From NCBI RefSeq assembly GCF_024979235.1, contig NZ_JANLCM010000001.1:868001-932000 (forward strand): a stretch of DNA of 64,000 bases, given 5' to 3'. Source of the stretch: Herbiconiux aconitum. Its GTDB lineage: Bacteria; Actinomycetota; Actinomycetes; Actinomycetales; Microbacteriaceae. A program made the translations under genes and the position numbers. The first letter of the stretch is position 1; every line of letters begins with the position of its first letter. The notes below the pieces were generated by a model. That model was given only the letters and a program-made list of their open reading frames with translations, was not told where the DNA came from and searched no databases. This document shows positions 35,611 to 42,547 of the stretch, one piece after another.

Positions 35611-36204
35611 ATGGAATGGCCACGCGCATCCGAGGAGGCATTGCTGACGGTGCTGAACAGCGCTCCCCGCGTCGACGGCGCAATCGTCGACGGGCTTGCC
35701 GACCCGCAGTCCGCCGGCCCACTGCTCGAGTCGATCGGTGGCGCCGGAACGGATGAGGAGGCACTCCTCTTGGCAGCGGCACGCGACGAACTGCAGGCGG
35801 TCATCCGCGGGCAGAAGCCCGCAGCGGCATTGGCACCTTTCGTCGAGTCGGTGATCCAGCGCCCGAGCCTCACCGCAGCGGGTGTCGGCTGGTCGCTCGA
35901 CGGCCCGGCGGATGCCCTTCCCGCCGCTCGCGCCGTGCTCGAGTGGAGCCGGGTCACCACTGATCTGCCGGGCCGCCTCCGCCCGTGCGAGAACCCCGAT
36001 TGCACCAAGTTCTTGATCGACCACAGCAAGCCGAACTCCGCGCGCTGGTGCTCGATGGCCGGCTGCGGAAACCGGATGAAGGCGAGCCGCTACCGTGCGT
36101 CGCGCCGCGCCGAGGAGGCGCTGGCCGCCGCGGACCAGGCCGAAGTCGCCCGCCTCCGCGCCGAAGCCACAGGGTCGAAAGGGCGCACAGGGGGCACCCG
36201 CTAG
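35611..36204 (+). CDS. CGNR zinc-finger (ABATE domain) regulator
   Basis: A 197-residue protein. The N-terminal ~130 residues resemble an ABATE stress-sensing domain (ALLLAAARDELQAVIRGQ). The C-terminus is a CGNR zinc finger: CENPDCTKFLIDHSK followed by RWCSMAGCGNRMKASRYR, supplying four cysteines. Such proteins are thought to be DNA-binding stress regulators. ATG 35611 has GAAGGA upstream. It is divergent from the SLAC1-type transporter across a promoter region with repeated GGTTA sites, so it is the likely regulator of both. Confidence 0.92.
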   Translation: MEWPRASEEALLTVLNSAPRVDGAIVDGLADPQSAGPLLESIGGAGTDEEALLLAAARDELQAVIRGQKPAAALAPFVESVIQRPSLTAAGVGWSLDGPADALPAARAVLEWSRVTTDLPGRLRPCENPDCTKFLIDHSKPNSARWCSMAGCGNRMKASRYRASRRAEEALAAADQAEVARLRAEATGSKGRTGGTR

Positions 36205-36387
36205 GCGCCCGATTTCCCCCACCGTTCAGGAAGCGGCTCTGCCATCGTCACGATCCGGCCGCTTCCCGCATCTGCGAGGTCCGGCGAATCCGCATCAGTG
36301 GCGACTGCTCTTTTCGACTCACCTGCGACGGAATGATCATCCGCGAGAGGGATGGCTGGTCGGGCATGCGTCTGTAGCGTTGAGGGC

Positions 36388-37755
36388 ATGAGTTCGACTG
36401 CAGACGACTGGGTGCGGCCGCGGCCCGGGCCGGCGGGGTACCGGCGCGACACCATCGTCGCGGCGGCGCTCGTGTTGGCGGCGCTCGGGAGTGCTGCGCT
36501 CTCCGTGCAGGCGGCCGACCGAACGCCGGCGCCGTGGTGGGGCATGCTCATCTGGGCGGTGGCGATCGCGGCACCACTGGCGGTGAGGCGGCGCTGGCCC
36601 GAACCGGTGGCCCTCGTCGTGGCTGCCGCCTTCGTGATCGGGCAGTACGCGTCGGTCTGGGAGGTGCTGTTCAGCAACATCTGCCTGTTTCTCGCCCTCT
36701 ATTCCGTCGGCGCCTGGGGGCGCAACCGGATGCTCGCGAAGGTCGTGCGCGTCGTCATCGTCATCGGGATGCTGCTCTGGCTCGTCGGCGCACTGATCTT
36801 CCAGGCGCTCCACCCCGAACTCGCCCCCGACGTCTCGCACGAGGGCTTCCCCTCGCAGTTCCTCGCCATCGGACTCATCTCGATCATCACGAACCTGCTC
36901 TACTTCGGGGCCGCCTACGTCTTCGGCAACTCGGCGTGGACGGCGGCTCGCCAGCGCGAAGCCCTCGAGCAGCGCACGCACGAACTCGAACGAGAACGCG
37001 AGGTCTCGAGCCGGCAAGCCGTGACGCTCGAACGGGTGCGCATCGCCCGCGAGCTGCACGACGTCGTCGCCCACCACGTCTCCGTCATGGGGGTGCAGGC
37101 GGGCGCAGCCCGGCGCGTTCTCGCGAAGAAGGAGGGCGCGGCCGAAACCGATCCGCGCGTGGTGGAGTCGCTCTCGGTGATCGAGTCGAACGCGCGCGAA
37201 GCGGTCGACGAACTGCACCGGATGCTCGGGGCACTGCGGCAAGGCGACGACCCTCTCACCCCGGCCGACGACGCGAGCCGCTCGGCCAGCACCCGCGGAA
37301 TCGCCCAGCTCGACGAACTCGTCGGCGAAGCCCGCGCATCCGGGCTGCCCGTCACCTACTCGGCCATCGGCGAACCCCAGGCCGTCCCCGCGGTCGTGGG
37401 GCTGAACGTCTACCGCATTGCGCAGGAAGCGCTCACCAACGTGCGTAAGCACGGCGGGCCCCGCGCCACCGCGGATGTGCGACTGCGCTACCTCGACGAG
37501 GTGGTGGAGATCGAGGTGTCAGACTCCGGGGTGGGTGGAGCGTCCGCCGCCCCGGTGAGATCGCCCGAATCGGCCGGCCCCACGATGGGCCTCGGGCACA
37601 TCGGCATGCGCGAGCGCGCCGCGGCGGTCGGCGGCGAGATCGAGATCGGGCCGAAGCCACGCGGCGGCTTCCTCGTGCGCGCCCGGTTGCCCCTGGCGCC
37701 GTCGCCGGCAGCGCCCTCGCCGCCGATGTCTGCCGTAGTGGGCGGGGCGAGCTGA
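36388..37755 (+). CDS. Sensor histidine kinase (NarL-type)
   Basis: A 455-residue membrane kinase. About six helices fill residues 20-190, a coiled linker follows, then HisKA_3 with the phospho-acceptor His224 in RIARELHDVVAHHVSVMG. The HATPase domain has NVYRIAQEALTNVRKHG, VSDSGVGG and LGHIGMRERAAAVGG. It would autophosphorylate and pass phosphate to the regulator encoded next, which it overlaps by 1 bp (TGATG). The start ATG 36388 follows TAGCGT by 7 nt. The signal is unknown; the membrane part has no extracellular domain. Confidence 0.93.
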   Translation: MSSTADDWVRPRPGPAGYRRDTIVAAALVLAALGSAALSVQAADRTPAPWWGMLIWAVAIAAPLAVRRRWPEPVALVVAAAFVIGQYASVWEVLFSNICLFLALYSVGAWGRNRMLAKVVRVVIVIGMLLWLVGALIFQALHPELAPDVSHEGFPSQFLAIGLISIITNLLYFGAAYVFGNSAWTAARQREALEQRTHELEREREVSSRQAVTLERVRIARELHDVVAHHVSVMGVQAGAARRVLAKKEGAAETDPRVVESLSVIESNAREAVDELHRMLGALRQGDDPLTPADDASRSASTRGIAQLDELVGEARASGLPVTYSAIGEPQAVPAVVGLNVYRIAQEALTNVRKHGGPRATADVRLRYLDEVVEIEVSDSGVGGASAAPVRSPESAGPTMGLGHIGMRERAAAVGGEIEIGPKPRGGFLVRARLPLAPSPAAPSPPMSAVVGGAS

Positions 37756-38471
37756 TGACAGACGTGCCGACCGACGGCATCCGCGTCGTGCTCGCCGACG
37801 ATCAGGATCTCGTGCGCGTGGGGCTTCGGATCATCCTGGAGTCCGAAGACGGCATCGAGGTGGTGGGCGAGGCGCGCGACGGCCGCGAAGCCGTCGACCT
37901 CGTCACGGCCCTCGCACCCGACGTGGTGTGCATGGACGTGCAGATGCCTGGCCTCGACGGACTCGCCGCCACCCGCGAACTCGTGGCGGCCGGAACGACC
38001 GCGGGCATCCTCGTGCTCACCACCTTCGACCGAGACGACTACCTCTTCGAGGCCCTCGAGGCCGGGGCGAGCGGGTTCGTTCTCAAGAACTCCTCGCCCG
38101 AAGAGCTCGTGGCGGCGGTGCAGATCATCGCGCGTGGTGACGCGCTGCTGTCACCCGATGTCACCCGGCGGGTGATCGAGCGGTTCAGCGCGCGGCGAAG
38201 CGGGCGGCAAGGCGGGCAGGCCCTCTCGGATGGGCCAGCCGAGATCATCCCGGCCCCGCAGCTCGCCGAACTCACCGAGCGCGAACGCGAAGTGCTCGAG
38301 CTTCTCGCGGCCGGGCGATCCAACGCCGAGATCGCCGCGGCGCTCTACCTCGGCGAGGCCACGGTGAAGACGCACGTCTCGAAGATCCTGCAGAAGCTCG
38401 GGCTCCGCGACCGCATCCAGGCGGTCGTGTTCGCCTACGAGAACGGCGTCACCGTGCCCGGCCGGGTGTGA
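37755..38471 (+). CDS. LuxR-type response regulator
   Basis: A 238-residue NarL-family regulator. The receiver has acidic Asp15/Asp16, phospho-acceptor Asp61 (CMDVQMPGLDGL) and a Lys in LKNSSPEEL. The C-terminal LuxR helix-turn-helix reads LTEREREVLELLAAGRSNAEIAAALYL. Its start overlaps the kinase stop, so the pair is translationally coupled. A two-gene ABC exporter 350 bp downstream on the same strand is a plausible target, as in other such clusters (inference). Confidence 0.95.
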   Translation: MTDVPTDGIRVVLADDQDLVRVGLRIILESEDGIEVVGEARDGREAVDLVTALAPDVVCMDVQMPGLDGLAATRELVAAGTTAGILVLTTFDRDDYLFEALEAGASGFVLKNSSPEELVAAVQIIARGDALLSPDVTRRVIERFSARRSGRQGGQALSDGPAEIIPAPQLAELTEREREVLELLAAGRSNAEIAAALYLGEATVKTHVSKILQKLGLRDRIQAVVFAYENGVTVPGRV

Positions 38472-38475
38472 GGCG

Positions 38476-38613
38476 CTACTTCTTCTTGACGTTGGTGACC
38501 GCGTCGGCCGAGTGATCGAACTTGTCGCTCTTGGCCTTCTTGTCGGCGCGCTTCTCCTTGAGTGAGCGTGCGGCGGGTTTGGCAACAGCTTTTTTTGCGG
38601 ACTTCTCGCCCAT
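38476..38613 (-). CDS. Small Lys-rich protein (45 aa)
   Basis: A 45-residue basic protein (MGEKSAKKAVAKPAARSLKE...), about one quarter Lys plus Arg, with no hydrophobic segment. GGAGG lies 7 nt before ATG 38613, a strong ribosome site that makes it convincing despite its size. Short, Lys/Ala-rich proteins of this kind are recurrent in Microbacteriaceae; function unknown, possibly nucleic-acid binding (speculative). It is convergent with the response regulator and only 4 bp apart. Confidence 0.8.
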   Translation of the reverse strand: MGEKSAKKAVAKPAARSLKEKRADKKAKSDKFDHSADAVTNVKKK

Positions 38614-38821
38614 GGTGATTCCTCCATCGGAGCCACTGTGGCTCGGTATCCGAAGGGTATGCCCTGGCGGCGTGGATTCCTGCCGAATGGGCGGATTGTC
38701 AGCCGAGTCGGGCCGACCACGATCTCCCCCGCGCGACGGAGGCGACGCCCGCCACACGGGTGATGTGCGTCATCCGGAGCCCGCCTAGCGTGGAGTCACG
38801 ACACGACGAAAGGCAGGCACG

Positions 38822-39724
38822 ATGCTCGAAGTAGAAGCCGTCTCCCGCTCCTTCGGGGCCCGGAAAGTGCTGCACGACGTGAGCTTCACGGTGGGCGACG
38901 GCCGCATGACGGGGTTCGTCGGAGGCAACGGCGCCGGCAAGACCACGACGATGCGCATCATCCTCGGGGTGCTTTCGAGCGATTCCGGATCGGTCACCCT
39001 CGACGGCACCCGGCTCACCCCCGCCGATCGCGCCCTCTTCGGCTACATGCCCGAAGAACGCGGCCTCTACCCCAAGATGAAGGTCGCCGAGCAGATCGTC
39101 TACCTCGGCCGGCTGCACGGGATGTCCGACGCCGCCGCAACGAAGAGCACCACCCACCTGCTCGACCGCCTCGGCCTCGGCGAGCGCGCCAACGCCACGG
39201 TCGAGAGCCTTTCGCTCGGCAACCAGCAGCGAGCGCAGATCGCCGCCGCCCTGGTGCACGATCCGAGCGTGCTCGTGCTCGACGAGCCGTTCTCGGGACT
39301 GGACCCGATGGCCGTGCAGACCGTGCAGGCGGTGCTCGCGGAGCACGCGGCCGGCGGCGCACCCGTGCTCTTCTCCTCGCACCAGCTCGACATCGTCGAA
39401 CGCATCTGCGACGACCTCGTGGTGATCGCCGACGGCAGCATCCGGGCCAGCGGGTCCCGCGAAGATCTGCGTTCGACACATTCCGAACCACGATTCGAGA
39501 TCGAGGTGAGCGGCTCCGGCGACGCCGGCTGGGTGCGCGAGATGCCGGGCGTCGATGTGGTCGACCTCGACGGCGCCTACGCCCTCTTCGAAGTCGAGCG
39601 CGGCGACGGGGGGCTGGATGCGGCGCAGTCGGTGCTGCGCCGCGCCCTCGAAACCGGGCCCGTCTCCCGCTTCGCCCCCGTTCACCCCACCCTCTCCCAG
39701 ATCTTCACGGAGGTCGTGAAATGA
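38822..39724 (+). CDS. ABC transporter ATP-binding protein
   Basis: A 300-residue ABC ATPase with Walker A GGNGAGKTTT, signature ESLSLGNQQRAQIAAAL, Walker B VLVLDEPFSGLDPMAV and an H-loop in SSHQLDIVERI. The ~80-residue C-terminal extension (EIEVSGSGDAGWVREMPG...) is the DUF4162 type found in NatA-like exporters. GAAAGG precedes ATG 38822. It overlaps the permease gene by 4 bp (ATGA), so they form a two-gene exporter, possibly for sodium, drug or peptide. Confidence 0.94.
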   Translation: MLEVEAVSRSFGARKVLHDVSFTVGDGRMTGFVGGNGAGKTTTMRIILGVLSSDSGSVTLDGTRLTPADRALFGYMPEERGLYPKMKVAEQIVYLGRLHGMSDAAATKSTTHLLDRLGLGERANATVESLSLGNQQRAQIAAALVHDPSVLVLDEPFSGLDPMAVQTVQAVLAEHAAGGAPVLFSSHQLDIVERICDDLVVIADGSIRASGSREDLRSTHSEPRFEIEVSGSGDAGWVREMPGVDVVDLDGAYALFEVERGDGGLDAAQSVLRRALETGPVSRFAPVHPTLSQIFTEVVK

Positions 39725-40914
39725 GCACACAGACCCAGACCACGCCGGCCCAACCGGCACCGGCCGGCCGCCCCGCGCGCCGCCGTCCCACCGGAGCCCT
39801 CCCGCAGAGCGCCGCCCGCAGCACCTGGCTCGTCGCGCGGCGAGAGATCACCATGCGCCTGCGCAGCAAGGCCTTCCTGATCTCCACGGGCATCCTGATG
39901 CTCGCGATCCTCGCGTCGATCATCGTCGGCGGCCTGCTCAGCGCCACGAGTTCGGCGCCGAAGGTCGCGGTGGTGCCGGCCACCTCGGCCGTGGTCGACG
40001 GTGTGAAAGGGCTCGACGTGTCGTCGGCCGAATCCGTCGACGCGGCCGAGCAGCTGGTGCGCGACGGCACGGTCGACGCCGCGATCGTGCCGCGCGCCGA
40101 CGGAGCAACGGATGCCTCCACCCCACCCGGCCAGCCCGCACTCGACTACCAGGTGGTCGCGCTCAGCGAGGCGCCCGCATCCGTCGTCTCCTTGCTCAGC
40201 GTCACGCCCGAGGTGCAGCTGCTCGACCCGGATGCGTCCGACGACGGCTTCCTCTCCTACATCATCGGCATCGCCTTCGGCATCGTGTTCTTCATGTCGG
40301 CCATCACCTTCGGCGCCACGATCGCGCAGAGCGTGGTGGAGGAGAAGCAGACCCGCGTGGTGGAGATCCTGCTCTCCACCATCACCGCGCGCGAGCTGAT
40401 GGCGGGCAAAGTGCTCGGCAACAGCATCCTGGCGTTCGGGCAGATCGCTGTGATCGCCGTGATCTCGGCACTCGGCCTCACCATAACGGGGCAGTCGGCG
40501 CTGCTCGGCGCCCTGAGCCCCGCGATCGCCTGGTTCATCGTGTTCTTCGTGTTCGGCTTCGTGCTTCTGGCCGCGCTCTACGCGGCCACGGCTGCGCTGG
40601 TGTCGCGGCAGGAAGACGTGGGTTCGGTCACCTCGCCCGTCACGATGCTCGTGATGATCCCCTATTTCCTCGTGATCTTCTTCAATTCGAACGAGACCGT
40701 GATGGCGATCATGTCGTACGTGCCGTTCTCGGCGCCGGTCGGGATGCCGCTGAGACTGTTCCTGGGAGACGCGCAGTGGTGGGAGCCGCTCCTGTCGCTC
40801 GGGATCCTGGCCCTGACCACGGTGATCGTGATCGCGATCGGTTCGCGCATCTACGCGAACTCGCTGCTCCGTACGGGCGCGCGGGTGAAGCTCCGCGATG
40901 CGCTGAAGGGCTGA
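39721..40914 (+). CDS. ABC-2 type transporter permease
   Basis: A 397-residue membrane protein: a first helix (AFLISTGILMLAILASIIVG), a ~150-residue extracytoplasmic domain, then five more helices including IIGIAFGIVFFMSAITFGAT and WFIVFFVFGFVLLAALYAAT. The layout, with EEKQTRVVEILLSTITAREL, matches NatB-like ABC-2 permeases. It pairs with the upstream ATPase through an ATGA overlap. Substrate unknown; the proximity of a sensor kinase pair suggests envelope-stress or drug sensing (inference). Confidence 0.92.
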   Translation: MSTQTQTTPAQPAPAGRPARRRPTGALPQSAARSTWLVARREITMRLRSKAFLISTGILMLAILASIIVGGLLSATSSAPKVAVVPATSAVVDGVKGLDVSSAESVDAAEQLVRDGTVDAAIVPRADGATDASTPPGQPALDYQVVALSEAPASVVSLLSVTPEVQLLDPDASDDGFLSYIIGIAFGIVFFMSAITFGATIAQSVVEEKQTRVVEILLSTITARELMAGKVLGNSILAFGQIAVIAVISALGLTITGQSALLGALSPAIAWFIVFFVFGFVLLAALYAATAALVSRQEDVGSVTSPVTMLVMIPYFLVIFFNSNETVMAIMSYVPFSAPVGMPLRLFLGDAQWWEPLLSLGILALTTVIVIAIGSRIYANSLLRTGARVKLRDALKG

Positions 40915-41037
40915 GCTCGAGACGCGGGGCCGTTGTCCTGCGTCTCGAGCCGTGTCCGGCTCTGTCTCGCCGTTTCGGGAGGAGCAGCGCGCGACGACCC
41001 CCCTGTGCGGGCTTCGTGAGACGCAGCTCCTCCCGAA
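40915..41037. terminator. Two inverted repeats between convergent genes
   Basis: GCTCGAGACGC (40915-40925) pairs with GCGTCTCGAGC (40940-40950), an 11-bp stem. TTCGGGAGGAGC (40974-40985) pairs with GCTCCTCCCGAA (41026-41037), a 12-bp stem. They fill most of the 135 bp between the convergent ABC permease and MFS genes. There is no T-tract, so termination is presumed; a repeat element is the alternative. Confidence 0.55.
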
Positions 41038-41049
41038 TCGCAGCGAGGC

Positions 41050-42369
41050 TCAGCGAACTCCTCGGATTCTCAAGACCAGGAATGCGCCGACGATCGCGAT
41101 GATGGTGGCAACGGCGAACCAGAGGGTGTAACCGCCGCCGGCGAAGAGGGCGTTTCCGAGCGGGATGACGAGCACGCCGCCGAGGAGCGGAGCGATCGAA
41201 CTGGGCAGGGTGTTGGCGATGTTCAGAACCCCGAGATCTTTGGCGGTGTGCTCCGGGTCGGGAAGGAGTGCAATGCAGAGGGCTTGGTCGACGGCGAAGA
41301 AGCAACCGGCACCGGCGCCCAGGATGGCCTCCCCGATCAGGATGGTTCCGAGGCCGGCTGCGCCGAACGCGGGCGACCCGGCGATCAGCGCAACGCCCAC
41401 TGCGATGACCAGCCCCGACGCGACCACGAACGGCTTGCGGCGTCCGACCCGGTCGGAGAGGAATCCGCCGAGCACGCTGAACACGATCAGCGCGCTCACA
41501 CCGACGACGTTGGCGAGGGAGTTGAACGCGAGCTGCTCATCGATCTCCATGCCGTAGGCGGATGCGAGATAGAGCGTGAGGTAGGTCGAGATGCTCATGT
41601 AACCGAGAAGGATGAGGAGCTTGCTCAGCCACGCCCAGCCGAAGTCGGGATTCTTTCGAGGGTCGAAGACGAACGAGCTCAGCAGTTGCCGCACGCTGAG
41701 TGGCTCCGCAGGCTTGGTCGCGCGCACACGATCCTTCAGGGCCAAGGCGAAGAGGAGTCCGACGATCAACGCAATGACGGCCGGGACGGTGAAGCGCAAG
41801 ACGTCGTTCGGCAGCAGCGCCAGGAGCACGGCGCCCACGAGGACACCGAGGGGGGTGGCTGCGCCGATGATGCCCGACACTCCGCCTCGCTTGGGTTCAG
41901 GAACCTGATCGGCGATCGAGGCCGATTGTGCTGCGAAGGCGAAGTTCGCGAACAACTGAGCTGCGCACCAGGCGACCAGCAGCAACGGGATGCTCGAAGC
42001 GAGGGCACAGCCGACGAGAGCGAGTGCCATGCCGATGACTCCGACGGCGATCCAAGGGCGGCGCATACCGAATCGTGACGTTGTGCGGTCCGACAGCCGC
42101 CCAGCGAGAGGCTGCACCACCAAAGCAAACAGCGCCCCGATGCCGGTGACGAAACCGAGCTGACCGGGAGCTGCTTCGAGCCCCACGAGCCCTTGGATCT
42201 TCACCGACAGTCCACCGATGGTCGGCGCGATGAGCGCGAGGTACATGCCGAACTGCGAGAGCGCGAGCGTGGGTACGTACCCGCGAGGGGGGCGCTGCGG
42301 AGATCTCAGCAACGACGTCTCGGTGACCGTGGAGCTGTCTCGCTCTGAGTGAGTCGTTGCCTGGTCCAT
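41050..42369 (-). CDS. MFS transporter
   Basis: A 439-residue, 12-helix major facilitator. The N-half loop GRLSDRTTSRFGMRRPWIAVG and the C-half loop GGFLSDRVGRRKPFVVASG carry the repeated MFS motif A. The N-terminus is ~35 polar residues. I start it at ATG 42369 rather than at the in-frame GTG 42450, because the latter would put a 15-bp palindrome and promoter inside the gene. It resembles the sugar/SLC45-like branch, but the substrate is not assignable. Probable target of the divergent LuxR-type regulator. Confidence 0.88.
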   Translation of the reverse strand: MDQATTHSERDSSTVTETSLLRSPQRPPRGYVPTLALSQFGMYLALIAPTIGGLSVKIQGLVGLEAAPGQLGFVTGIGALFALVVQPLAGRLSDRTTSRFGMRRPWIAVGVIGMALALVGCALASSIPLLLVAWCAAQLFANFAFAAQSASIADQVPEPKRGGVSGIIGAATPLGVLVGAVLLALLPNDVLRFTVPAVIALIVGLLFALALKDRVRATKPAEPLSVRQLLSSFVFDPRKNPDFGWAWLSKLLILLGYMSISTYLTLYLASAYGMEIDEQLAFNSLANVVGVSALIVFSVLGGFLSDRVGRRKPFVVASGLVIAVGVALIAGSPAFGAAGLGTILIGEAILGAGAGCFFAVDQALCIALLPDPEHTAKDLGVLNIANTLPSSIAPLLGGVLVIPLGNALFAGGGYTLWFAVATIIAIVGAFLVLRIRGVR

Positions 42370-42440
42370 CCCGTCCCCCAACGGTGATCCGAACGCTGAC
42401 ACGACCGCGCCGGGTGACTCTTTGTACACCCACCAACCAT

Positions 42441-42455
42441 GAGTAGTCACTACTC
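42441..42455. promoter_or_regulatory. Palindromic operator between MFS and LuxR genes
   Basis: GAGTAGT-C-ACTACTC is a perfect 7+1+7 inverted repeat 72 bp upstream of the MFS start and 93 bp upstream of the LuxR regulator. It is a good candidate site for that regulator's LuxR-type HTH dimer. Confidence 0.65.
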
Positions 42456-42547
42456 AATACGGAGCTGGCGCCGACTCACGTCTCGGGATCTGGTGCACGG
42501 GCGTGCTTTGGCACCACACTGGCATCACCCAAACCGAGGGGTGAACC

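Noticed and set aside
42370..42450. Longer MFS start at GTG 42450
   Set aside because: It would include the palindrome and put ~27 residues unlike any MFS N-terminus before the protein.
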